Shown here one piece after another: positions 8,737 through 17,202 of a stretch of DNA of 64,000 nucleotides. The notes below the pieces were generated by a model. That model had not been told where the DNA came from. It saw nothing but the letters and a program-made list of their open reading frames with translations, and searched no databases. This DNA is from UBA1444 sp964521625 (GTDB taxonomy: Bacteria > Bacillota > Negativicutes > UBA1444). The stretch covers positions 124,001 to 188,000 of the forward strand of contig CAZFSM010000001.1 of the NCBI GenBank assembly GCA_964521625.1. Direction: 5' to 3'. Both the position numbers and the translations under genes were made by a program. The first letter of the stretch is position 1; each line of letters opens with the position of its first letter.

Positions 8737-9555
8737 TTACCCTTTCAGGGCGCCAGCCGTCATCCCCCTGACCAGTTGCTTTTGCCCGATAATCAGCAGC
8801 AACGCTGCCGGGAGGGAAACCAGAATCACGCCAGCCATAATGGTATTCCACGCCGCCGCCTGATCCCACTGCAGCATGGCCAGACCGATCTGCACCGTCC
8901 GCATCGTATCCTTGTTGGTTACCAATAGCGGCCAGAGATACTGGTTGTAAGTCATCAGGAAGGAGTATACCGCCAAGGTTCCCAGAGCCGGCCGGGACAA
9001 GGGCAGCACCATGGTCAGGAAAAAACGAAAATGCCCGCAGCCATCAATCCGTGCTGCGTCGTAGAGTTCCCGCGGTAGCGTCATGAAAGCCTGCCGGAGC
9101 AGGAAGGTTCCGAACGCCGAGGCAAGGAAAGGCACCGCGAGCCCCTGATAAGTATCCAGCCAGTTGAGTTCCCGGATTGTAAAGTAGTTGGGGATAATCG
9201 TGACTTCCCAGGGAATCATCATTGTCGACAGGAATAGATAAAAGATCGCATTGCGACCAGGAAAGTTGAGGTAAGTAAAAGCATAGGCCGCCAGGCTGGC
9301 GGTGATTAACTGGCCCACCGTTACTACGGCGGACACAACAAAGCTGTTGAAAATAAAGCGGAAGATCGGCGCCGTTTTCATGGCGACGAGATAACTTTGC
9401 CAGTTGAAATCCGCCGGCAGGAAGACAGGCGGATAGGAGACGCTCTCGGCAGCGCTCTGAAAACTGACCAACAGGGCATAGATGACGGGGAACAGCAAAA
9501 TAAGCGATGCTAGTGCCAGGATTAGATACTGGGCAATACTAATCAGTTTTCTCAT
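8737..9555 (-). CDS. ugpE: sn-glycerol-3-phosphate ABC transporter permease
   Basis: A 272-residue inner-membrane permease with six predicted membrane helices. The EAA loop, which contacts the ATPase, reads LPRELYDAARIDGCGHFRFF around residue 185. The C-terminus ends RGMTAGALKG, the hallmark of UgpE/MalG-type permeases. Its start codon overlaps the end of ugpA by four bases (ATGA), so the two are translationally coupled. ugpB follows 36 bp downstream. Confidence 0.94.
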   Translation of the reverse strand: MRKLISIAQYLILALASLILLFPVIYALLVSFQSAAESVSYPPVFLPADFNWQSYLVAMKTAPIFRFIFNSFVVSAVVTVGQLITASLAAYAFTYLNFPGRNAIFYLFLSTMMIPWEVTIIPNYFTIRELNWLDTYQGLAVPFLASAFGTFLLRQAFMTLPRELYDAARIDGCGHFRFFLTMVLPLSRPALGTLAVYSFLMTYNQYLWPLLVTNKDTMRTVQIGLAMLQWDQAAAWNTIMAGVILVSLPAALLLIIGQKQLVRGMTAGALKG

Positions 9556-10424
9556 CGGTAGAACACCTTCTTCTCCAGGATCACAAACTCAAGAACAGTC
9601 AGCACGAGAATGATCAGAAACAGAACGATGGCCTGGGCGCTGGCAAAACTGAAGTGGAAGTTGAAGAACGCTTCACGATAGATGGAATACACGATAACGT
9701 TGGTTGCTCCGGCCGGACCACCCTGGGTCAGAATGTTGATTTCGCCGAACGTCTGCAGCGCGTTGATGACCGAAACGATAAAAACAAAGAACAACGTCGG
9801 CGACATCATCGGCAGCGTGATATCCTTGAACTGCCGGAAAGGCCCGGCGCCGTCGATCCGGGCGCTTTCATACAATTGCTCAGGAATGGCCTGCAATCCG
9901 GATAACAACACAATGGTATTGAAACCGAGTGAGCGCCACACCGAAACCACACAGACTGACAACAGCGCCCATTTTGGGTCAGACAACCAGTTGATCTGGG
10001 ACAGGCCAAGCTTGGAAAGGAAGAACGTGAAGATGCCTGCGCTGGGATTGAACAGCAACATCCAGATCATCGAAGCGCTGGCCACTGCAATCACCAGCGG
10101 CGAGGCGAAAATCGTCCGGAACAGGCCGATTCCTTTGAGGCGCCAGTTGGCGATATAGGCGAGCCCCATGCCAATAATCAGGCCGGGTAGTACGGTATAG
10201 ATGGTAAACAGCAGGGTCAGCCAGAGGTTTTGACCAAAATTGCCAGCGGTGAAAATCTCCACGTATTGGCTGAAGCCGACATAGTATTTTTCCACGCCGA
10301 TTATATTCGTTTCGTGCATGCTGAGCCGAATTGATTTGACCAGCGGATAAAAAACAAACACGCTGAAAATCAACAGCGACGGACCAAGATATAATGCCGC
10401 CCGACCGATATTCCGCCAGACCAT
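9552..10424 (-). CDS. ugpA: sn-glycerol-3-phosphate ABC transporter permease
   Basis: A six-helix permease of about 290 residues that pairs with UgpE. The EAA loop is IPEQLYESARIDGAGPFRQF, about 90 residues from the C-terminus. Reading is open upstream to an ATG at 10475, but that codon has no clear ribosome site. The ATG at 10424 lies 7 bases behind AGGGGG (10432-10437) and gives a length near the 295 residues of E. coli UgpA, so it is preferred. It is the first gene of the ugp block. No glycerol-responsive regulator or GlpF facilitator was found nearby. Confidence 0.92.
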   Translation of the reverse strand: MVWRNIGRAALYLGPSLLIFSVFVFYPLVKSIRLSMHETNIIGVEKYYVGFSQYVEIFTAGNFGQNLWLTLLFTIYTVLPGLIIGMGLAYIANWRLKGIGLFRTIFASPLVIAVASASMIWMLLFNPSAGIFTFFLSKLGLSQINWLSDPKWALLSVCVVSVWRSLGFNTIVLLSGLQAIPEQLYESARIDGAGPFRQFKDITLPMMSPTLFFVFIVSVINALQTFGEINILTQGGPAGATNVIVYSIYREAFFNFHFSFASAQAIVLFLIILVLTVLEFVILEKKVFYR

Positions 10425-10560
10425 TCGCGCACCCCCTGCAACTAAATTAAACCACGTTTTCATAGTCTGGAACATAATTCTAAAGTTAAATTCTGGTTAT
10501 CTTTGCAAAACCCTCTTAAAAATTCACAATAAACAGAAAAAATGATCTTTTGCAAATAGA

Positions 10561-10589
10561 AACAGCAGGACAAATCGCATCCTGCTGTT
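10561..10589 (-). terminator. Terminator after the flavoprotein gene
   Basis: AACAGCAGGA (10561-10570) pairs with TCCTGCTGTT (10580-10589) over ten base pairs with a 9-nt loop. On the minus strand it is followed by TTTCTATTT. It lies between the flavoprotein gene that ends at 10617 and the start of ugpA, and so insulates the ugp block from the upstream minus-strand unit. The AT-rich stretch 10490-10560 probably holds the ugp promoter, but no clear -35/-10 pair was recognised. Confidence 0.75.
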
Positions 10590-10616
10590 CATTGCTGTGA
10601 TTATTATGTGTGACGT

Positions 10617-11243
10617 TCAGCGTATGAAGTTGGTCACGACTTTGTCTTCACGCTCGGGCGCCTGCGCTTTGCCGGCAACAACCAGTTTCAGGATCCAGGC
10701 CATGTTTTTGCCCAGCACCCGCATCACCTGCCGCCCTTCGTGATCCTGCAACACTTCGCCGGGTTCACGGCCATGGATTACATTCCAGTAGTTGGCGCCG
10801 GGCATGATCATTTCGGCGTAATTGATGTAGTGATTGAGCGCGTCAAAGGTGGGGACGCCACCGGAACGCCTTACAGCAACGACCGAGGCGCCGACTTTGT
10901 GGCGGAACAGGCCGCCGTTGACACCGGCAACGAAAAACAGCCGATCCAGAAACGATTTCATCGTGCCGGCGATACCGGCATAATGCACCGGCGCCCCGAG
11001 CAGGATGCCGTCGGCTGCTTTTAGCTGCTGCAAGCAAGAGTTAACTTCATCGTTGACAATACATTGCTCATTCAGGTTTTTGGCGCAGGCGCCACAGGCC
11101 AGGCAACCACGGATTAGTTTATTGCCAATGTGGATAACCTCAAACTCGATGCCTGCCTTTTGCAGTTCTTCACCGACCAATGTGAGAGCAGTAAAGGTAT
11201 TGCCGTTGGCTTTGGGGCTTCCGTTGATTGCGGTCACTTTCAT
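10617..11243 (-). CDS. Iron-sulfur flavoprotein-like NAD(P)H-dependent FMN reductase
   Basis: A flavodoxin-fold protein of 208 residues that begins KVTAINGSPKANGNTFTAL, the FMN phosphate-binding loop. After strand 2 comes GCLACGACAKNLNEQC, a compact C-x2-C-x2-C-x7-C motif like that which holds a [4Fe-4S] cluster in archaeal and clostridial iron-sulfur flavoproteins. The GAPVHYAGIAGTMKSFLDR stretch is the second FMN contact. Reading can extend to 11285, but AGGGAG before the ATG at 11243 sets the start. It lies 31 bp downstream of a membrane protein gene on the same strand, probably in one transcript. Electron partner and substrate are unknown. Confidence 0.85.
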   Translation of the reverse strand: MKVTAINGSPKANGNTFTALTLVGEELQKAGIEFEVIHIGNKLIRGCLACGACAKNLNEQCIVNDEVNSCLQQLKAADGILLGAPVHYAGIAGTMKSFLDRLFFVAGVNGGLFRHKVGASVVAVRRSGGVPTFDALNHYINYAEMIMPGANYWNVIHGREPGEVLQDHEGRQVMRVLGKNMAWILKLVVAGKAQAPEREDKVVTNFIR

Positions 11244-11274
11244 TTTCTGATCTCCCTTCGTTTTGTCAGCTTTA

Positions 11275-12723
11275 TTAAGGAACAAATAGCAATAAGATAA
11301 TGGCGATGGACACGGTCATGTAAACGAGGGCAAAGCTGAAATTCTGTTTTAGCCCAATTACCAGAGGGTTAAACTTAGTCAGGCTGGACATAATCAGATT
11401 GATTGCGGAGAAGGGTGAGCAAATACTATACAGTACATACCCGGTCAAAAAAGCGCCGGCCAGTTCACGACCGGATAGAGGAATGCTGCCAGGCGGCAGT
11501 GAGGCTGCGATCGCTGCAATGGTAATCATCGGATGGATACCGAGCAACGAGAGTAATCCAATGGCGGCTACGATAAGCAGGATCAGTTTTAACGGAGTAT
11601 CCAACCCGAAATGACTGACCAGTAAAGGAATCTGGGCCGGAAAATCAGAGAGCGCCAGCGCATAACCGAAAAAACCGATGGCCGAAAACAGCAGCGTTTC
11701 ATTATGCATCCGCGAGAGCTTTTCGTTGAAGTATTCGTGGAACTGCAGTGAATATGTCCTGGTTTTTCCATAGATTACGGCCAACAAAACGGGACCGGTG
11801 AAAGAAATCAGCGGGACCAGTATCAGGGCGCTTTTCTTTGTCATATATTCAAGCAAAATAATCATGCTGATTAACAGCCCGGTTTGACAAAGTAATTTGA
11901 TCAGGCCGATTTTGGCGGTGCGTCTGTCTAGCGGAATTTCTGTTGCGTTAGTTTGGTCCGGCGCAAAATTCGGCAGTTTGCCATACTCGAACCAGCCGAT
12001 GAGCAAGACGCAGCCGACGCCGGCTAACGCCAGGGCGATGCCGACCGGGGCCACCGTGAACCAGGAGATGCCGGCATATTGGATTGCCAGAGCAACCGAG
12101 ATGAAACTGGGCGACCACATTACATTTGGCGTAAACCCACGCGCCAGGGCACGGGGAAATAAACTGGCGGGACACTTAGCGGCTGTGCCGCGCAACAATT
12201 CGTGCACGAAATGAAGACTGGCCAGATTCAACAGGCAGGACAGGAAGGTGACCATCGTTGCGGTGACTGCATAAAAGCGGAAGGGTGAAGTCATCAGTCC
12301 CGCGGTGATTCGGCTGAGATATTGCGGGTAGGGCTCAAAAGCCAGAATGCTGCTGAGCAGGGGCACAGTCAGTACCAGACTGAGCAGCGGGGCATTGTGG
12401 GTCGTGGCCTTGGCCCAGTCTGTCGGCGTAGCCTTTACAGACAGCAGTAGATAACAGCCGATGCCGATGAGAATCAGTGAGATAAGCCGCGTCGCCGGAC
12501 GGGTCGCAGAAAAATTCAGCACTGACACAAGCAGGGCGGCCAGCCCCATGAGATATCTTATATAGAGAGAGGGGAAGAATGCCTGAACTAAAAACATACA
12601 GACATAGAGTAACAATAGGGCGCTAGTTGCAGGAAAATTAGTTTTGGAAATTGGAGCCCGCTCCTTTCCGGCACGAAACAAGTGGCATGTTCTTTTACCA
12701 ATAAAATAAATCATTCGACACAA
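11275..12723 (-). CDS. Multi-pass membrane protein of unknown function (transporter-like)
   Basis: A protein of about 480 residues with roughly 12-13 predicted membrane segments. Gly/Pro-containing breaks inside helices (LLGIHPMITIAAIAASLP and YSICSPFSAINLIMSS) resemble re-entrant segments of the ion-transporter superfamily, but I do not recognise a family. The start is uncertain: TTG at 12723 or ATG at 12714, neither with a strong ribosome site. It shares a strand and probably a transcript with the iron-sulfur flavoprotein-like gene. It is divergent from the PAS/PucR-type regulator at 12827, which may control it. Confidence 0.75.
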   Translation of the reverse strand: MCRMIYFIGKRTCHLFRAGKERAPISKTNFPATSALLLLYVCMFLVQAFFPSLYIRYLMGLAALLVSVLNFSATRPATRLISLILIGIGCYLLLSVKATPTDWAKATTHNAPLLSLVLTVPLLSSILAFEPYPQYLSRITAGLMTSPFRFYAVTATMVTFLSCLLNLASLHFVHELLRGTAAKCPASLFPRALARGFTPNVMWSPSFISVALAIQYAGISWFTVAPVGIALALAGVGCVLLIGWFEYGKLPNFAPDQTNATEIPLDRRTAKIGLIKLLCQTGLLISMIILLEYMTKKSALILVPLISFTGPVLLAVIYGKTRTYSLQFHEYFNEKLSRMHNETLLFSAIGFFGYALALSDFPAQIPLLVSHFGLDTPLKLILLIVAAIGLLSLLGIHPMITIAAIAASLPPGSIPLSGRELAGAFLTGYVLYSICSPFSAINLIMSSLTKFNPLVIGLKQNFSFALVYMTVSIAIILLLFVP

Positions 12724-12826
12724 CCGCCGGTAATCCTGTGGTTTTGTCGCAGATTGCAGGAATTATCGCGGCAACAATTTAATATAGTCTATCACAACAA
12801 ATAACTTTCAATGAAGTGTGGGAAGA

Positions 12827-14809
12827 ATGATGAATGAGAAATCCCAACAGCCGGACGATTTGGCGGGTCCAGGTATTTTCAACCATGTTCCGGTGGGCTT
12901 TGTTGTGCTGGACGCCAAGGGACGGATTTTGGCAGTCAATCAACTGCTGGAAAAACTATTGGCAACTGACAGACAGAAATTGCTTAAACATCATCTGTCA
13001 GAACATGTCGTTGTCACGGATCGGCAGCTGCTTGCGAAACATCTGTCACAGCTGCTTGCGGTGGGAGTCGCCCAAACTTGCAGACTAAGAATTGCCAAAC
13101 CAGGCGGCGAGATCGTGTGGGTGCGACTGGATTCCCTGGTTACGAGCGATGAAGCGGGTCAAACCGTGATTCATTCGGTGGTGATCGACATTGCCGACCA
13201 TCAGGCAACCGAGCAGCAGCTGGCTGAAAAAGAGGCCCGTTTGCGCACCGTGCTGGCTACGATCCCCGATATGGTCTGGCTAAAAAACCCACAAGGAGTG
13301 TATCTCAACTGTAACAAAATGTTTGAACGGTTTTTTGGCGCGGCGGCGTCGGAGATCATCGGCAGGACGGACTACGATTTTGTCGACAAAGAGTTGGCTG
13401 ATTTTTTTCGGGAAAATGACTACAAAGCTATGACATCGGGAAAGCCCAGCATGAATGAAGAAACGCTGATTTTTGCTGCTGACGGCACGCAGGTAACAGT
13501 TGAAACGATCAAGACGCCAGCCTATGCTGCCGATGGCAGCCTTATCGGGGTTTTGGGGGTTGCCCGTGACATTACGGAACGCAAACGGATGGAAGCGGCG
13601 CTTCAACTGAGTGAAACAAGATTCCGGCAACTTATCCAGACATTGCCACTTCCATTGACGATTATCAACAAGAATGGTGCCCAGGAATACATCAATGACC
13701 GTTTCATCAAGGTTTTCGGCTATACGTACGAAGATATCCCAACATTGTCTGACTGGTGGAAATTGGCCTATCCCGATGTTGATTACAGACAATGGGCTAT
13801 GCAGAGCTGGACCACCGCAGTGGAGAAGGCGGCGCACACGGGGAAAGATATCGAACCGATTGAATACAACATCACCTGCAAAAACCAACTGGTTCGTCCG
13901 GTTATTGTCTCGGGGGTCACAATTGGCGACGTGGTCCTTTCGACCTTTACCGACATTTCGGACCGTCGTCGGCATGAGCGAATCATGAAAGCTTCCTATG
14001 AGCGCCGTAGAAAAAATGAATTGATGAACGAAATGATCCAGACTGAAAACCCATCGCAACAGGTCATTTTTGAGAGTGCCCGAGTTATGGGAGCGAACAT
14101 CTTGGTCCCATTCAGCTGCTATCTGGTTGTTATTGATGCATACCAAAAGAAAGATTCCGGGTACTGGCAGAAACATCTGACAGAATATCATCTGCTGTTG
14201 GACTCCGTATTTGATGCATTGGAAGCGACGGAACGAATCATCTGGGAGAGTCCCGATGGCATCGGCGTGCTTGTTTTCGAACCCCATTTAGGGGAAAATG
14301 TCGTAGCAAAGCAAAAGATGCAGGCGGAACAACTGCGGATTGAAGCGGTCACCAAGTCTCCCGGGTTAAAATTAACAATCGGAGTTGCCGAACTGGCCGG
14401 CAATATGGCGGAATTCGGCGAACGCTATAGGCAGGCCCGCACTGCGGTCCATTACGGACAAAAAGTTTGGCCGCAGCTGGATACATATCATTATCTCGAC
14501 TTGGGGGTTTATCAGCTATTGGCCTGTTTCAATGATGAGAAGCAGATCAATGAATACATCGAACGTGTTTTAGGGAAGTTGTTACAATATGATAACAAAC
14601 GGAAAGGTGAGGCTTTTCTGGATACACTTGGAGTTCTCCTAATGAGCGACAACATGAAAGAAGGTGCGGAGAAACTGTCGATTCATTATCAAACATTGCT
14701 GTTTCGCAAGCAGCGGCTCGAAAAGATTCTGGGGGTTTCATTCGAAGATTTTGCGATGAAGATGTCTTTGTTGACGGCGCTTCACCTGTTGAAAATACGC
14801 AAAAAATAA
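12827..14809 (+). CDS. PAS-domain transcriptional regulator with PucR/CdaR-type C-terminus
   Basis: A protein of about 660 residues with three PAS modules (about residues 15-125, 130-255 and 260-375). The second ends in the PAC-like GVLGVARDITERKRME. A linker and a degenerate GGDEF-like domain typical of CdaR regulators follow (about 395-560). The C-terminal PucR helix-turn-helix has the family pattern AEKLSIHYQTLLFRKQRLEKI. PucR/CdaR proteins activate purine or sugar-diacid genes; the PAS modules suggest a small-molecule or redox input. ATG codons at 12827 and 12830 are both possible, and a GTG at 12818 is less likely. It is divergent from the membrane protein/flavoprotein pair. Confidence 0.85.
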   Translation: MMNEKSQQPDDLAGPGIFNHVPVGFVVLDAKGRILAVNQLLEKLLATDRQKLLKHHLSEHVVVTDRQLLAKHLSQLLAVGVAQTCRLRIAKPGGEIVWVRLDSLVTSDEAGQTVIHSVVIDIADHQATEQQLAEKEARLRTVLATIPDMVWLKNPQGVYLNCNKMFERFFGAAASEIIGRTDYDFVDKELADFFRENDYKAMTSGKPSMNEETLIFAADGTQVTVETIKTPAYAADGSLIGVLGVARDITERKRMEAALQLSETRFRQLIQTLPLPLTIINKNGAQEYINDRFIKVFGYTYEDIPTLSDWWKLAYPDVDYRQWAMQSWTTAVEKAAHTGKDIEPIEYNITCKNQLVRPVIVSGVTIGDVVLSTFTDISDRRRHERIMKASYERRRKNELMNEMIQTENPSQQVIFESARVMGANILVPFSCYLVVIDAYQKKDSGYWQKHLTEYHLLLDSVFDALEATERIIWESPDGIGVLVFEPHLGENVVAKQKMQAEQLRIEAVTKSPGLKLTIGVAELAGNMAEFGERYRQARTAVHYGQKVWPQLDTYHYLDLGVYQLLACFNDEKQINEYIERVLGKLLQYDNKRKGEAFLDTLGVLLMSDNMKEGAEKLSIHYQTLLFRKQRLEKILGVSFEDFAMKMSLLTALHLLKIRKK

Positions 14810-14820
14810 CTTGGGATCGA

Positions 14821-14877
14821 ACAATAAAACAGCCTTGCACTTATAATTTTGTTATAAGTGCAAGGCTGTTTTATTGT
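14821..14877. terminator. Very long perfect hairpin terminator
   Basis: A perfect 26-bp inverted repeat (14821-14846 with 14852-14877) encloses a 5-nt TTTTG loop. The 3' arm ends in GGCTGTTTTATTGT. It sits directly after the PucR-type regulator and before the STAS gene. It can terminate in either direction, since the 5' arm is A-rich and gives a T-run on the other strand. Confidence 0.85.
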
Positions 14878-14971
14878 GCAAATTTAAGTATAAATGCGAA
14901 TAGCTGTCAATTCAAAAAATATGTATGATTATACTCAGGATGGATTTTCGTCAGATAGGAAAGGACGGCAT

Positions 14972-15274
14972 ATGTTTGGCAAGTGGAACGCGAATTCGGA
15001 CCCAGTGGAGATGGCTTTGACCGGCTCTCTTTACCTGAACGAGGTACAGGCTTTGCAGGAGGGATTGACTCGTTGTATCGACGATGGTAATAAAAGGTTA
15101 TCACTTGATTTTTCACAAGTGGAATACATTGATTGCGCCTGCCTTGGCGCATTGGTTTGTGCGCACAAGCAGGCGCAGGAAAAGGGGAGCCATTTAGTAT
15201 TAAAAGGTGTGCATGGGCGGATTCGCTATCTGTTTGAATTGACAAAGCTGGACAAAGAATTGGTAATTATTTAA
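14972..15274 (+). CDS. STAS-domain (anti-sigma-factor-antagonist-like) protein
   Basis: A single STAS domain of 100 residues: strand MALTGSLYL, helix, strand RLSLDFSQVEYID, then the loop that is normally D-S-S-G-L. Here it reads DCACLGAL, so both serines, including the one phosphorylated in SpoIIAA-type proteins, are replaced by Cys and Ala. AAAGGA at 14960-14965 supports the ATG at 14972 over an upstream ATG at 14894. It lies 33 bp before a chemotaxis receptor, probably as one operon. A partner-switching role that does not use phosphorylation, or a scaffold for the receptor, is inference. Confidence 0.85.
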   Translation: MFGKWNANSDPVEMALTGSLYLNEVQALQEGLTRCIDDGNKRLSLDFSQVEYIDCACLGALVCAHKQAQEKGSHLVLKGVHGRIRYLFELTKLDKELVII

Positions 15275-15307
15275 ACGGGAAAGAGTTTGATGAATGGAGG
15301 GCTATGG

Positions 15308-17032
15308 ATGCGACTGAATGTTGGCATAAAAATTGGTGGTGGCTTTGGCCTAATTATTCTCTTGATTGTAATTATGGTCGGTTACTCTTTTGTTTCTCTG
15401 CGCGAGGCAAAACAAGGTCTGGTGAATATCCAGCAGGCCAATGAGCGGATGGCTTTAGCCGACGATGTAATGCTTATCTACAAGCATACCATTTCGGTAA
15501 TTCGCAATTACGTGGCCTATGGTGACGAAAAAGTCGGCCAGGAAATTCCAGGGCACTTTGAAAAGATTCTGACAGCGGAAAAAAGGCTGTTGGAGATTGC
15601 CCGGCCAGATAAAAAAGCGCTCGTGCAAAGTGTCATTAGCGAAACCACCAAATATCGTGATATCGTGCTCAATGAATTTATGCCGGCAGCCGTTGTTTAT
15701 AACCGTGCGGTACGGGCCAGCGACTTTGCCCTGGCGGTACAACAAAAGGCCAGGCTGGGGGAAGTCGCCAAAGTCGCGGGGCCGTTGGCGGAAAATGTGG
15801 AAAAAGTATTACAGGAAATCGCTGGAGCAAACAGTAAGGTTGCCAGTGACAACATTAAGGAAAGTATTGCAGATGCTGATAGCGTCATCCGGCTCTCCAC
15901 TATTTTGGGAGCGGGCGCGTTGCTGTTTGGAATCGTCATTGCCGTGTTGTTGACCAATATGGTGCGGCGACCGATTCTTCAGTTGTCAGCCAGGGCTGAC
16001 GAGTATGCTAACGGCGATCTCCGCAACAAGATTGTTTACCAGTCCAGTGACGAGCTGGGTGATTTGGCAAATTCACTGCGCAGGATGAATGAGAACTTTC
16101 GTACCATGGTGAAAAGCATTACAACCTCCGCGGAACAGGTTGCTGCTTCTTCAGAAGAGCTGACCGCCGGCGCTCAACAGTCAGCGGAAGCATCGACGAA
16201 CATTGCCGGTTCGATTGCCCAAGTTGCCAAAGGCAGCGAAAAACAGGTTGGCGCCGTTAACGATACCTCGGCCATTGTGCAGGAGATTTCGGCCACAATG
16301 GAGGAAGTGTCGGCCACTGCCGCTGAAATGGCTACTATGTCTGAACAGACAGCCGGTGCGGCGATCGAAGGAAAAGTGTCGGTTGACCGGGCCGTGAACC
16401 AAATGCATGAAGTCAGCAGCGGCGCCAAGCAGGCGCAGGCTGCAGCAGAAGGGCTTAAAGCGAGCTCGGCCGAGATTGGCGAAATTGTCGGACTGATTTC
16501 GACGATCGCCGGACAGACGAACTTGCTTGCGCTCAACGCCGCAATCGAAGCGGCTAGGGCTGGCGAACAGGGACGCGGGTTTGCTGTCGTGGCTGAAGAA
16601 GTCCGCAAGCTGGCAGAACAGTCTGAGCAGGCGGCGCGCCAAATTAAAGAACTTGTCGGCAGCAACCATGAAAGCATCGGTAATGTGGTTGGCGCGATAG
16701 ATATTGCGATCCGCGACATTAACGAAGGGGTCTCATTGGTTAATGTCGCTGGGGAAAATTTCGGCTCAATCAGCGAACAGGTGCGGCGAGTCACTGATCA
16801 GGTACGCATCATTGCCAAGGCGATCAACGAAGCTGCCATCGGTAGTCAGCGAATTGTCACTTCAATCAAGGAAGTCGAAAATGTCAGTCGCGATGCAGCG
16901 GCAGAAGCGCAAACCGTGTCAGCTGCCACCGAAGAACAGTCTGCATCAATGGAAGAGATTGCCGCTGCCAGCCAGACCCTGGCGAAACTGGCAGTGGAAC
17001 TACAGGGTGCAGTGGCCCAGTTCCGAATATAA
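15308..17032 (+). CDS. Methyl-accepting chemotaxis protein
   Basis: A receptor of about 574 residues. A membrane helix (about residues 8-30) is followed by a periplasmic all-helical sensor (about 35-195) and a second membrane helix (STILGAGALLFGIVIAVLL, about 200-220). Next come a HAMP domain (PILQLSARADEYANGDL) and a long signalling coiled coil. The conserved hairpin tip reads IAGQTNLLALNAAIEAARAG, then GRGFAVVAEEVRKLAEQS. This tip contacts CheA/CheW. The ligand is unknown. GGAGGG at 15296-15301 selects the ATG at 15308 over earlier codons. A strong terminator follows. Confidence 0.95.
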   Translation: MRLNVGIKIGGGFGLIILLIVIMVGYSFVSLREAKQGLVNIQQANERMALADDVMLIYKHTISVIRNYVAYGDEKVGQEIPGHFEKILTAEKRLLEIARPDKKALVQSVISETTKYRDIVLNEFMPAAVVYNRAVRASDFALAVQQKARLGEVAKVAGPLAENVEKVLQEIAGANSKVASDNIKESIADADSVIRLSTILGAGALLFGIVIAVLLTNMVRRPILQLSARADEYANGDLRNKIVYQSSDELGDLANSLRRMNENFRTMVKSITTSAEQVAASSEELTAGAQQSAEASTNIAGSIAQVAKGSEKQVGAVNDTSAIVQEISATMEEVSATAAEMATMSEQTAGAAIEGKVSVDRAVNQMHEVSSGAKQAQAAAEGLKASSAEIGEIVGLISTIAGQTNLLALNAAIEAARAGEQGRGFAVVAEEVRKLAEQSEQAARQIKELVGSNHESIGNVVGAIDIAIRDINEGVSLVNVAGENFGSISEQVRRVTDQVRIIAKAINEAAIGSQRIVTSIKEVENVSRDAAAEAQTVSAATEEQSASMEEIAAASQTLAKLAVELQGAVAQFRI

Positions 17033-17044
17033 CAAATGTCATTG

Positions 17045-17090
17045 CCGCAACCGGTCTGAAGTTGTCAGATCGGTTGCGGTTTTTATTTTT
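17045..17090 (+). terminator. Intrinsic terminator of the STAS-receptor operon
   Basis: CCGCAACCG plus TCTGA (17045-17059) pair with TCAGA and CGGTTGCGG (17065-17079), giving a 15-bp stem with one G-T pair and a 5-nt loop. TTTTTATTTTT follows at once. This is a strong rho-independent terminator. Confidence 0.92.
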
Positions 17091-17202
17091 ACAGCGCTAA
17101 GCAGCTCTCGGTGAATCTGCGGCAGGCAGGATTATTGTTTGTTCACGCAGAACCTTTGCCTATAGGATTGCATTCACAGATACAGATGCGGAGGATATTA
17201 TT

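Noticed and set aside
13280..14287. 335-codon minus-strand frame
   Set aside because: It is antisense to the PAS/PucR-type regulator, has no family pattern, and is rich in Cys, His and Arg as expected of a shadow frame.
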